Made by a program: the position numbers and the translations under genes. The notes under the pieces were generated by a model. The model ran no database searches and was not told the origin of the DNA. It saw nothing but the letters and a program-made list of their open reading frames with translations. Shown here piece by piece: positions 9,368-17,569 of a stretch of DNA of 64,000 nt. The stretch's first letter is position 1. The number at the start of each line of letters is the position of its first letter. This DNA comes from Mycolicibacterium sp. S2-37 (GTDB lineage: Bacteria; Actinomycetota; Actinomycetes; Mycobacteriales; Mycobacteriaceae), in contig NZ_JAFEVR010000004.1 of NCBI RefSeq assembly GCF_017352375.1, positions 682,001-746,000 on the forward strand, read 5' to 3'.

Positions 9368-9955
9368 ATGATGACTCTCAACTCACGGCGAGTGGCCGGT
9401 GCCGGTTTCGCGGCGGTGGCCGCGTTCGGCCTGACGCTGGGCACGGCAGGCACGGCAGCCGCCGCGCCGGTCGGTCCGGGGTGCGCCGCCTACGCCGCGC
9501 AGGTTCCCCAGGGCCCGGGTTCGGTGCAGGGCATGTCGATGGCGCCGGTCGCGGAGGCCGCATCGAACAATCCGATGCTCACCACGCTGACCAAAGCGGT
9601 GTCCGGACAGCTCAATCCGAACGTCGACCTGGTCGACACCCTCAACGGCGGCCAGTTCACCGTGTTCGCCCCGACCGATGAGGCGTTCGCCAAGATCGAC
9701 CCGCCCACGCTGGAGAGCCTCAAGACCGACTCCAATCTGCTGACCAGCATCCTGACCTACCACGTGGTTCCGGGTCAGGCCGATCCCATGCAGGTGGTGG
9801 GCACCCACAAGACAGTGCAGGGAGCTGACGTCACGGTGACCGGCACCCCGGACCGCCTCATGGTGAACAACGCATCAGTCGTCTGCGGCGGCGTGCAGAC
9901 CGCCAACGCCACGGTGTACCTCATCGACACCGTGCTGATGCCGCCGACGGCCTAG
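9368..9955 (+). CDS. secreted fasciclin-domain protein (MPT70/MPT83 family)
   Basis: A 195-residue exported protein. A Sec signal peptide ending near GTAAAAPV is followed by one fasciclin (FAS1) domain, with typical motifs [20 protein letters not shown] and [11 protein letters not shown]. There is no lipobox Cys in the signal, so it resembles the soluble MPT70 form more than the MPT83 lipoprotein. In slow-growing mycobacteria such proteins are abundant secreted antigens controlled by SigK; whether that holds here is unknown. The start is ATG 9368 (or the adjacent ATG 9371), supported by GAAAGGA just upstream. The frame stays open further 5' only because of the fasciclin vestige. A strong hairpin follows its stop. 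Confidence 0.92.
   Translation: MMTLNSRRVAGAGFAAVAAFGLTLGTAGTAAAAPVGPGCAAYAAQVPQGPGSVQGMSMAPVAEAASNNPMLTTLTKAVSGQLNPNVDLVDTLNGGQFTVFAPTDEAFAKIDPPTLESLKTDSNLLTSILTYHVVPGQADPMQVVGTHKTVQGADVTVTGTPDRLMVNNASVVCGGVQTANATVYLIDTVLMPPTA
9761..9780 (+). repeat. 20-bp direct repeat, copy 2
   Basis: Second copy of CACGTGGTTCCGGGTCAGGC, inside the fasciclin coding sequence. The partner at 9248-9267 is upstream of the gene. Confidence 0.9.
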
Positions 9956-9978
9956 TCACCCGGCCGCGGCCCAGGGCA

Positions 9979-10021
9979 GAGGATCCCCCGCATTTCCCTC
10001 CGGTTCGTGCGGGGGATCCTC
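9979..10021. terminator. bidirectional terminator between convergent genes
   Basis: A perfect 14-bp stem, GAGGATCCCCCGCA (9979-9992) with TGCGGGGGATCCTC (10008-10021), encloses a 15-base loop. It lies between the fasciclin gene and the convergent metalloprotease gene, where it can end both transcripts. No T-tract is present. Confidence 0.8.
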
Positions 10022-10036
10022 GCCTGGCTCGCGCTG

Positions 10037-11461
10037 TCAGTTCTCCTCGGACGCCGGGCGCTTCTTGCGCCGCAGGAAGAGGAAGCCGACCAGCGTCATC
10101 CCGTACACCGGCGCGTACGGTGCCGGATCCTGGAACCTGATGTTGTAGCCCAGGTCCGCCAGCACACCCTGCTCGATCCGGGAAAGGGTCTTCGGACCGG
10201 GTCCGGGGATGTCAGCGGAGGTCATCATCTGAAAGTTCCCGTTGGCCCGGGTGAACGTGTAGTCGTCCAGATGCGACAGCGAGCTGCCGCCCTCCCACGG
10301 GTCGGGGGTGAACAACGGCACGGGTTTGCCGTACGCCGCCACCGCGTTTGCGCCGTCGAAGTACAACCCGCCGTTCCATCCGATCAGATTCGGATAGAGC
10401 GCTTCCCGGAACGTGTAGTCGGAATCGACGGCGCGAGTTCCGTTGTCGTCCACGATGAAGCTGTCATAGACGGACCACTCCCGCTGCGCCTGGGTCACCG
10501 GGTACTGGGTGAAGGTGAGCCAGCCGAACGAGTGCAGCAACTCGTGCATCGCCGTGGAGGTCAGGTCGTATTCTTGGTCCGTAGGTTTCGGTCCTGGGTT
10601 CCACTTCTGGAAGAAGCTCCACTCGATCACCCCATCGTTCTGGGGGCCATTGATGTCCAGCCCGGTCAAGAGCTTCTCCTGGACCACGACCGTGTTGAAA
10701 CCCGGGTTCTCTTTCATATCTTCACTGCCGGCCGACGCGAGTTTGTCGGGATTCTTGTCGGCGGTGACGGTGTAGGTCAGCGTGACGGGCCGGTCGACGA
10801 TGAAGTACGTCGACGCCAGGGTGTTGGCCGCATCCTCCAGTCCCCGCTTCTGTTCCTCGGTCCACAGCTCCGCGCCCGTCGTGTAGTTGAACTCGAAGGT
10901 CACCTTCGCGCCGGGCTGCTGGTTGGGCTGCGCGGGGGCGGGCTTCGGTGTGAACGCCGAGAACAGGGAGCTGAAGGGGCTACTACTCGCCGCAGGCGCG
11001 GCGGCCGTCGCCGCGGTACGGGACGCGAGGCGTGAGCTCACCGACGTCGAGTTGGTGAGTCTGTCGCCGACGGAGGAGCTCTCCGCCGCAGTGCGGTTCG
11101 ACCTGGCTACCACCTGCGACGGAGCATCATCACCGCTCTCGTCAGCGGCAGTCCGCGAGGACCTGCGGGGAGACGATGACGGGCTACCCGAGTCCGCGCC
11201 GGCCGCGGAGTCGGATGAAGGGGACGTCGACGGACCCGAGTCGACACCCCGTGAGGGTGACGCAGCCGGGCCTGCCGACGTCGACGACGATCCCTCGACA
11301 CCGTCGGCCGCGGCGACACCCACCTCCGAACCGACCAGCGACCACCCCAGCAGCGCTGCGCCGACCCCGGCCGACGCCGCACCCAACTGCAGCCACCTCC
11401 GCACCGGAAGCTCTTCGGCGCGATGCCTGCCGACGTTACGGACCTTTCTCGCTGTTGCCAT
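10037..11461 (-). CDS. secreted metzincin-like metalloprotease, paralog 1
   Basis: A 474-residue protein, the promoter-distal member of three tandem paralogs. The N-terminus has a long export signal, HRAEELPVRRWLQLGAASAG plus a hydrophobic run, with likely cleavage near GVAAAD. A roughly 130-residue Ser/Thr/Pro-rich linker follows. The C-terminal domain contains HELLHSFGW, a zinc HExxHxxG motif. About 80 residues on come SSLSHLDDYTF (possible third His ligand) and QMMTS (possible Met-turn), as in leishmanolysin-like metzincins. The protein ends in PAPYAP, a short hydrophobic segment GFLFL and a basic RRKK tail, like a C-terminal sorting or membrane-retention signal. The start at ATG 11461 is chosen for its GGAGGA ribosome site and alignment with the paralogs. 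Confidence 0.78.
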   Translation of the reverse strand: MATARKVRNVGRHRAEELPVRRWLQLGAASAGVGAALLGWSLVGSEVGVAAADGVEGSSSTSAGPAASPSRGVDSGPSTSPSSDSAAGADSGSPSSSPRRSSRTAADESGDDAPSQVVARSNRTAAESSSVGDRLTNSTSVSSRLASRTAATAAAPAASSSPFSSLFSAFTPKPAPAQPNQQPGAKVTFEFNYTTGAELWTEEQKRGLEDAANTLASTYFIVDRPVTLTYTVTADKNPDKLASAGSEDMKENPGFNTVVVQEKLLTGLDINGPQNDGVIEWSFFQKWNPGPKPTDQEYDLTSTAMHELLHSFGWLTFTQYPVTQAQREWSVYDSFIVDDNGTRAVDSDYTFREALYPNLIGWNGGLYFDGANAVAAYGKPVPLFTPDPWEGGSSLSHLDDYTFTRANGNFQMMTSADIPGPGPKTLSRIEQGVLADLGYNIRFQDPAPYAPVYGMTLVGFLFLRRKKRPASEEN

Positions 11462-11514
11462 GCCCTTGTTCCTCCCCGTACCTGTTGGCTCTGCCTCGGA
11501 CCGCAACCGGTCGG

Positions 11515-12972
11515 TCAGTCCTTGGTGGTCTTTGACTTCTTGATGCGGCGCAGGAACAGGAACCCGACGAGGGCCCCGGCGACCGGCGGCGCGTACGGCG
11601 CCGGCGCCTGGAAATTCACCCGGTAGCCGAGATCGGCCATGATGCCCTGTTCGATCGCGCTCAGGCTGCGACGACCGTTACCCGTACCGTCGCCCGAGGT
11701 CATCATCAGCTTGTTCGGTCCAGCGAAGGTGTAGTCGTCCAGGTGCGACATCGAGCTGCCACCCGAGTACGGGTAGGGGGTGAAGAGCGGAACAGGCTTG
11801 CCGTATGCGGCGACGGCATTCGGACCAGCGAAGTACATACCGGTCAATCCGACCAGGTCCGAATCGAACGCGTCGTTGAACCGATAGTCGGCTTCGAAGG
11901 GGCTCTCTCCCTGGTCGTTGGCGATGTAGCTGTCGAAGATCGCCCAACTGCGGCCTGGATTCTTGCCGGGATCATTGGTGATCGACAAGAAGCCGAGGGA
12001 GTGCATCATCTCGTGCATGGCGGTGGACACGAAATCGTAATCCTGCTCACTGTCGATCTTGTAGCCCAGCCCCCACTTGTTACCGAAGTAGAACGTGATG
12101 TCGCCGTCGGGCTCGGGTCCGTTGAGGTCCAGACCGGAGATGAACTTCTCCTGCACCACGGTGGTGTGGAAGCCAGGCTCGGTGCTGATCAGACCGCTTC
12201 CGGCCTCGGCGAGGAAACGGGTCCCGGCGTCGCCCTTGACCTCGTAGGTGATGGTGACGGGAACAGGAGCCTCGAAGTACTGCGCGAGGGCGGCCGCGGA
12301 CTGCTCCAACTCTCGACGGCGTTCCGGCGTCCAGTGCTCTGCACCTTCGGTGTATTCGAACTCGAATGTCACCTTCGCGCCGGGCGCCAGGTCGGGCTGC
12401 GCGGTCTGATTCTTCGCGACGGGAAGACCGAACGCCGACAGCGCCGCACCGAAGGGGCTGCTGCTGGGCGCTGCTGAGGCCGGCGCGCTACCCGCGCGGG
12501 ACGCCACACGCGAGCTCACCGCCGTCGATGCGGTGAGCCTCTCGGTGACCGAGGGTGTTCGAGACGGCTCGACACGCTCCGTCCGCGCCGCAGACGATGA
12601 CTGCCGATCCGAGCGGGAAACCACCTGCGAGGGTGCGTCCTCGGGATCGGTGGCGGTGGTTCGGGCCACGCTGCGCCGGGTCGACGACGGGGCACTCGAA
12701 TCCGCATCGCTGCGTGAGGTGGCCGTCGATGACGCGGATGGGGACCCCGAGTCGACACCTTTGGACGGTGCGGCGGCAGGACCGGCCGATGCCGAAGAAG
12801 CGTCGACGCCGCTGTCCGCCGACGCGACACCGGTCTGTGAACCGATCAGCGAAAAGCCCAGCAACGCCGCACCCATACCGGCCGACGCCGCACCCAGCTG
12901 CAGCCACCTCCGCACCGGCAAATCTTCGGCACGATGCTTACCGACGTAACGGCCCTTGTTCGCAGTTGCCAT
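11515..12972 (-). CDS. secreted metzincin-like metalloprotease, paralog 2
   Basis: A 485-residue paralog of its two neighbours. The signal region HRAEDLPVRRWLQLGAASAG is nearly identical to theirs and is followed by a Ser-rich linker. The catalytic-type motif is HEMMHSLGFLSIT, with SSMSHLDDYTF and LMMTS further on. The tail is PAPYAPPVAGALVGFLFLRR followed by Lys-rich residues. The reading frame continues upstream of 12972, but the ATG at 12972 aligns with the paralog starts and has GGGGAG 9-10 bases upstream. It lies 53 bases before paralog 1 and 32 bases after paralog 3, so all three are probably one transcript. The substrate is unknown. Assignment to metalloproteases rests on the motifs, not on overall similarity. 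Confidence 0.78.
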   Translation of the reverse strand: MATANKGRYVGKHRAEDLPVRRWLQLGAASAGMGAALLGFSLIGSQTGVASADSGVDASSASAGPAAAPSKGVDSGSPSASSTATSRSDADSSAPSSTRRSVARTTATDPEDAPSQVVSRSDRQSSSAARTERVEPSRTPSVTERLTASTAVSSRVASRAGSAPASAAPSSSPFGAALSAFGLPVAKNQTAQPDLAPGAKVTFEFEYTEGAEHWTPERRRELEQSAAALAQYFEAPVPVTITYEVKGDAGTRFLAEAGSGLISTEPGFHTTVVQEKFISGLDLNGPEPDGDITFYFGNKWGLGYKIDSEQDYDFVSTAMHEMMHSLGFLSITNDPGKNPGRSWAIFDSYIANDQGESPFEADYRFNDAFDSDLVGLTGMYFAGPNAVAAYGKPVPLFTPYPYSGGSSMSHLDDYTFAGPNKLMMTSGDGTGNGRRSLSAIEQGIMADLGYRVNFQAPAPYAPPVAGALVGFLFLRRIKKSKTTKD

Positions 12973-13004
12973 CTTTCTATGTCTCCCCGTTTGCGTGTGC
13001 TGGT

Positions 13005-14453
13005 TTAGTTTTCGAATTTCTCCTGCGTCCGCCGACGGCGCAGGAAGAGGAACCCTGTGATCGCCCCGGCCACTGGCGGCGCGTACGGCGCTGGGGCCTG
13101 GAAGTTCACGTGGAATCCCAGGTCGACGAGGATGCCCTGCTCGATCGCACTCAGAGTTCGGCGATCGTTGCCCATCTTGTTGGCATCCGGGTTCATCATC
13201 TGGGCGTTGGCGCCTCGGAAGAACTCGGGATCGAAATGCGATAGCGAGCTGCCGGACTTGAAGGGAAAGGGCGTGTAGAGCGGGACGGGCCGGCCGTACG
13301 CGGCGACGGCATTGGGACCACCGAAGTACAGGCCGCCGTTCCACCCAACCAGGTTGGGATCGAGCGCGGTGTCGAATCGGTAGTCCGAGCCGACGGCCCG
13401 GTCACCCCGATCATCGACGACGAACCCGGCGAAGACGGGCCAGTTCGTGCGTGTGTTCGTACCGGTGGACCGGATACCCGAGAAGAACCCGAGCGAATGA
13501 ACCATCTCGTGGATGGCGGTGGACACGAAGTCGTATTGGTCGTCGCCCACCTGGTAGCCGAGGCCCCAGTCGTTGGCGAAGTTGAAGGTGACGTATCCGT
13601 CGTCCTCGGGTCCGTTCAGATCGAGTCCGGTGATGAACTTCTCCTGCACGACCGTGTTGGAGAACTCCAACTCCCCCTTGATCAAGTCGCTCCCGGCGAA
13701 GGCGAGAGTTGTGCTGTCGGGGTCGTTCTCGCCGCTGACGTTGTAGCTGATGGTGACCGGGATGGGCGCCTGGAGGTACTGCCCCAGGGACGCCGCCGCC
13801 TGTTCCAGCTCACGGCGGCGCTCCGGTGTCCAGTTCTGGGACCCTTCGGTGTAATTGAACTCGAAGGTCACTTTCGCGCCGGGCGCTGCCGAGGGTTCTG
13901 CCGCGGGACGGCTGAACAGCCCGGTCATTGCCGTTCCGAAGGCGTTGACGTCCGGCGCGGGCGCGGTACGCGACGCCACCCGCGAGCTCACTGACGTCGA
14001 GTTGGCGAACCTGTCGGCCACCGACGATGTTCCGGCCGCACGTGGGCCGGCCGCCGGCTCGATCGAATTCGCGGTCCGCGCAAGCGAAGTCCCCCGTCGC
14101 TCCGCCCGGTCGACCGCATCCGCAGGCCCCGCTTCGTCGTCATCGTCCGCGTCGGTCCGCGCAACCCGACGCGACGTCGCCGGCGGCTCGGCCACGGCGC
14201 CATCCCGCGGCGCCGCGGACGCCGACCCCGCCGCCACACCTTCCGCGGGTGAGGCGGCCGGACCGGCCGATGCGGAGGACGCATCGACACCGCTGTCCGC
14301 CGAGGCCACGCCGGTTTCCGAACCGACCAGCGACCAGCCCAGCAACGCCGCCCCGAGACCGGCCGATGCCGCACCCAGCTGCAGCCACCGCCGCACGGGC
14401 AACTCCTCAGCGCGGTGTTTACCGAGGCGACGGGACTTCGTACCGGATGCCAT
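13005..14453 (-). CDS. secreted metzincin-like metalloprotease, paralog 3 (operon leader)
   Basis: A 482-residue protein and the first transcribed of the three. It has the shared signal HRAEELPVRRWLQLGAASAG with probable cleavage near GVASAD, an acidic Ser/Arg-rich linker, HEMVHSLGFFSGI as zinc motif, SSLSHFDPEFF as possible third-ligand site, and QMMNPDAN as possible Met-turn. The C-terminus is FQAPAPYAPPVAGAITGFLF followed by four arginines. ATG 14453 is preceded by AGGAGAG. The three copies conserve the two ends and the catalytic segments most and differ chiefly in linker length and content, which suggests shared export and anchoring with diverged specificity. Confidence 0.78.
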   Translation of the reverse strand: MASGTKSRRLGKHRAEELPVRRWLQLGAASAGLGAALLGWSLVGSETGVASADSGVDASSASAGPAASPAEGVAAGSASAAPRDGAVAEPPATSRRVARTDADDDDEAGPADAVDRAERRGTSLARTANSIEPAAGPRAAGTSSVADRFANSTSVSSRVASRTAPAPDVNAFGTAMTGLFSRPAAEPSAAPGAKVTFEFNYTEGSQNWTPERRRELEQAAASLGQYLQAPIPVTISYNVSGENDPDSTTLAFAGSDLIKGELEFSNTVVQEKFITGLDLNGPEDDGYVTFNFANDWGLGYQVGDDQYDFVSTAIHEMVHSLGFFSGIRSTGTNTRTNWPVFAGFVVDDRGDRAVGSDYRFDTALDPNLVGWNGGLYFGGPNAVAAYGRPVPLYTPFPFKSGSSLSHFDPEFFRGANAQMMNPDANKMGNDRRTLSAIEQGILVDLGFHVNFQAPAPYAPPVAGAITGFLFLRRRRTQEKFEN

Positions 14454-14686
14454 GGTGGTGGTTCGCTCTCCTGAGTTATTGCACTGCAGCGTATTCGCGT
14501 GTGATCACGATGGAGCTTGATCGTTGTGAGTTGTCAGACGTTCGTCGAACACTTGTTCTTGCGCTTCGGACGAGCCCCACCCGGCTCGACTCCACACCCT
14601 CCATCAACTACCGAAGCAGCAAACCGTCGATGTCGATGCGGAGGAGACCGACACCCAGGCGTCAGGCCTCCCCCGCATCGCCTACG

Positions 14687-16126
14687 TCACGGAGCGGCGG
14701 GGCCTTCGCCGGCAGCGCCCTCGACGCCGCCCTTTCCGGCTGCGCCGTCGACGCCGCCGCCTGCGCCGCCCTTGCCGCCTGCGCCGCCCTTACCGGCCGC
14801 GCCACCGGTGCCCGGGGTGTCACCGTCCGCGCCTGACTGGCCGGCTGCACCACCGCCGACGACACCGCCCGCGGCGCCGCCCTTGCCGACGTTGCCGCCG
14901 TTACCGCCGTCGCCGCCGACACCGCCGTTACCGCCGTTACCGCCGACTCCGGGTCCGGTCAGGAACGGGATGAAGCCGCCGGCCCCGGCCGCGCCACCGT
15001 TGCCGCCGACTCCACCGTTACCGGCGTCGGCGCCGTTACCGCCGTTACCGCCCTTGCCCCCATTGCCGGCAGCCAAGTTGGCCAGGCCGAGCCCGCCGAC
15101 ACCACCGTCGCCGCCGCTGCCGCCGTCCGCGCCGCGGCCGCCTGCCCCGCCGACACCACCGACACCGCCGTTGCCGCCGAATCCGAACAGGAAGCCGCCT
15201 GCGCCGCCCGCGCCGCCATGGCCGCCGGGGCCGCCGTCACCACCGTTGGCCGTCGAGGACGCCCCGTTGCCGCCGTTACCGCCGTTGCCCCCGGGCTGCA
15301 GCACGCCCGCCGCGTTCGGGCCGGTGTCGGCGCCGGCGCCTCCGATGCCCCCGCTGCCGCCACCGGCTTGCGCGTTGCCGCCGTTACCGCCGTCACCGCT
15401 GTTGACCAACTGGTTGCCCGGACCGCCCGCGCCGCCGTTGCCGCCGTCGACGCCGCCGTCACCGCCGGGCTGACCCGGCAGACCGTCCTCGCCGTCGCTG
15501 ATCCCAGGCGTGTCCTCGCCGGGCCGCGGGTTCTCACCATTCAGGCCGGGGCGGCCCGCGCCGCCGAAGCCGCCGTTGCCGCCGTTGCCGAACAGGAACG
15601 CACCAGCTCCGCCGTTGCCACCGTTGGTCGCCTCGACCGCGTTGCCGGCTTCGTTGTAACCGCCGCGGACGCCGTTGCCGCCGTTACCGCCGTTGCCGAA
15701 GAAGAAGCCGGCGTTGCCGCCGTCGCCACCGTTGCTGCTCGACGTGCCGTTGTAGAACCCGTTGAAGCCGTTGCCGCCGCTACCGATGAAGATGCCGCCG
15801 TCGCCGCCGTTCGGGTTGGCCGCGGTGCCGTCGGCGCCGTTGCCGATGAAGATGTTGAGGACCGGGATGGTGCCCGCAATGTCGAGGAACGGATCGATCA
15901 GCGCCATCGGATCGAGGAACGGGATGGGCGAACCGAAGGCATCGCCGAAGAACGGCAACTCACCGAACTGTTGCGGCGCCGGCGCGAAGACCGGTGCGGC
16001 CTGAGCGGCCGGCGCGGCGATCAGCGCCGCCGCCGGGGCCCCCAGGATCAGACCGGCGCCCCCGAGCGCAGCCGCCGTCGCAACAAGCGGACGGCGCCCC
16101 CGCGCCACACGTGAGTTGTTGACCAT
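14687..16126 (-). CDS. PGRS-repeat protein with Sec-type signal and no PE domain
   Basis: A 479-residue glycine-rich exported protein. The N-terminus (ARGRRPLVATAAALGGAGLI and on to AAPAAQAAP) is a classical signal peptide. A short non-repetitive stretch FFGDAFGSPIPFLDPMALID follows. From about residue 95 the chain is PGRS: FIGNGADGTAANPNGGDGG, then many GGNGG/GGDGG triplet repeats to the end. PE_PGRS proteins normally carry a PE domain for type VII export; none is visible here. The frame is open to 16234, but the ATG at 16126 has AAAGGG at 6-base spacing and gives a proper signal peptide. The 3' end lies 233 bases before the metalloprotease operon on the same strand. Confidence 0.85.
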   Translation of the reverse strand: MVNNSRVARGRRPLVATAAALGGAGLILGAPAAALIAAPAAQAAPVFAPAPQQFGELPFFGDAFGSPIPFLDPMALIDPFLDIAGTIPVLNIFIGNGADGTAANPNGGDGGIFIGSGGNGFNGFYNGTSSSNGGDGGNAGFFFGNGGNGGNGVRGGYNEAGNAVEATNGGNGGAGAFLFGNGGNGGFGGAGRPGLNGENPRPGEDTPGISDGEDGLPGQPGGDGGVDGGNGGAGGPGNQLVNSGDGGNGGNAQAGGGSGGIGGAGADTGPNAAGVLQPGGNGGNGGNGASSTANGGDGGPGGHGGAGGAGGFLFGFGGNGGVGGVGGAGGRGADGGSGGDGGVGGLGLANLAAGNGGKGGNGGNGADAGNGGVGGNGGAAGAGGFIPFLTGPGVGGNGGNGGVGGDGGNGGNVGKGGAAGGVVGGGAAGQSGADGDTPGTGGAAGKGGAGGKGGAGGGVDGAAGKGGVEGAAGEGPAAP

Positions 16127-16513
16127 GTTCATCCCTTTCGGATGGAAGCTGAGTGAGCAGCAGCAACCTAACACCGACAGCGATGGGTGATCGTGGCACT
16201 TGAAATGAATTTTCCGGTCTAGTTGCAGAGGCAACTACTAATTGACTATGGCGCCAACGGCTCCCTGAGAATTAAAGCTGTTTTGCACAGGTTGTGTTTA
16301 TCCACGCCGTAGATGGTATCTGCTGGTGAAGCCGGTTTCCGCAGGCTCACTGAAGCACTCTCGGGTCGCCAATATCACATCCTCTCCCGATGTCTCTCAG
16401 GTTCACTTCAGTTTCAAATTGGTTGCGCCCATGTCGAGGGGGCAGGACGCAAAACGAAGATCTCGCGTTCGGTGACAGATCGAGCGCTATGGCCATCACA
16501 CACAGCAAACCGA
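16127..16513. other. intergenic region upstream of the PGRS gene
   Basis: 387 bases without a convincing gene. It is noticeably richer in A/T than its surroundings and should hold the PGRS promoter on the reverse strand. It contains a hairpin/operator-like inverted repeat at 16220-16237 and an isolated DnaA-box-like TTATCCACG at 16308-16316. Confidence 0.6.
16220..16237. promoter_or_regulatory. inverted repeat upstream of the PGRS gene
   Basis: TAGTTGC (16220-16226), a 4-base spacer and GCAACTA (16231-16237) form a perfect 7-bp dyad 94 bases upstream of the PGRS start. It has the size of a MarR/TetR operator, but no regulator gene is adjacent. Confidence 0.4.
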
Positions 16514-17470
16514 CTAGGAGACCTCACCACCACCGGGGGCGGCGGCCGTTCCGGGCGCCGGGAACCGCTCGATCCAGTGCCGCGCGATGTCGATCCGGCG
16601 GGCGATCCAGACGCGGTCGTGGGACTGCACGTGGTCGAGGAACCGCTCCAGGGCCGCGGTACGGGCGGGACGGCCGACCAGGCGGCAGTGCAGACCCACC
16701 GAGAGCATCTTGGGCGATCCCGCGGCGCCCTCGGCGTACAGCACGTCGAAGGCGTCCCGCAGATAGGCGAAGAACTGCTCACCGCTGGGGAAACCGCCGG
16801 CGATGGCGAACCGCATGTCGTTGGTGTCCAAGGTGTAGGGCACCACCAGGTGATTCCTCCCGTCGACATCGGTCCAGTAGGGCAGATCATCGGCGTAGGA
16901 ATCGGCGTCGTAGACGAACCCGCCGTGCTCGACCACCAGCCGTCGCGTCCGCGGGGAATCGCGGCCGGTGTACCAGCCCAGCGGCGCGCTTCCGGTGAGC
17001 TCGGTGAGCAACTCGACCGCCTCGGCCATGTGCGCACGCTCCACCTCGGGCTCGATCTGCTGGTAGCTGATCCAGCGCAAGCCGTGGCAGGCGATCTCGT
17101 CGCCACGCGCGGTGAACGCGGCCACCGCCTCGGGGTTGCGGGCCAATGCGAGCGCCACGCCGAAGACGGTCAGCGGCAACCCGCGACGCTCGAAAACCCG
17201 TAGAACTCTCCACAAACCTGCCCTGGAGCCGTATTCGTACAATGACTCCATGCTCATGTGGCGGTTCGGGAATGACTGCGCCGCAATGATTTCCGACAGG
17301 AACGTCTCCGACCCCGCATCACCGTGCAGCGGACTGTTCTCGGCGCCCTCCTCGTAATTGAGGACGAACTGCACCGCGATACGCGCATCGCCGGGCCACT
17401 GGGGATCCGGTGGGTGCGGACCGTACCCGACCATGTCGCGTGGATAGTGCTCGGCGGGGCGCAAGGACAT
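16514..17470 (-). CDS. puuE: allantoinase PuuE-type polysaccharide deacetylase
   Basis: A 318-residue cytosolic protein of the polysaccharide-deacetylase (NodB) superfamily in its allantoinase (PuuE) branch. This branch hydrolyses allantoin to allantoate in purine breakdown. Family markers are MVGYGPHPPDPQWPGDARIA at the N-terminus, FVLNYEEGAENSPLHGD, ARGDEIACHGLRWISYQ and GWYTGRDSPRTRRLVVEHGG. Length fits. Unlike many genomes, no uricase, allantoicase or transthyretin-like gene is next to it, so the pathway assignment relies on the protein alone. It is divergent from the photolyase gene. Confidence 0.83.
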   Translation of the reverse strand: MSLRPAEHYPRDMVGYGPHPPDPQWPGDARIAVQFVLNYEEGAENSPLHGDAGSETFLSEIIAAQSFPNRHMSMESLYEYGSRAGLWRVLRVFERRGLPLTVFGVALALARNPEAVAAFTARGDEIACHGLRWISYQQIEPEVERAHMAEAVELLTELTGSAPLGWYTGRDSPRTRRLVVEHGGFVYDADSYADDLPYWTDVDGRNHLVVPYTLDTNDMRFAIAGGFPSGEQFFAYLRDAFDVLYAEGAAGSPKMLSVGLHCRLVGRPARTAALERFLDHVQSHDRVWIARRIDIARHWIERFPAPGTAAAPGGGEVS

Positions 17471-17569
17471 GGGGGAATTCTGACACCGAGCCCGGTCGCG
17501 GCGGGCGGGGTCACCAATCCGTCAGCCCGGCGTGGTTTCCGCCGTCGATGGTGCGGGCAGCACCACACC

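Noticed and set aside
14700..15900. dense GCC/CCG triplet repeats considered as a CRISPR array or tandem repeat locus
   Set aside because: No constant repeat/spacer structure; the periodicity is the glycine-rich PGRS coding sequence on the reverse strand.
16308..16316. single DnaA-box-like TTATCCACG upstream of the PGRS gene
   Set aside because: One isolated, imperfect box in an AT-rich intergenic region is expected by chance; no partner boxes nearby.
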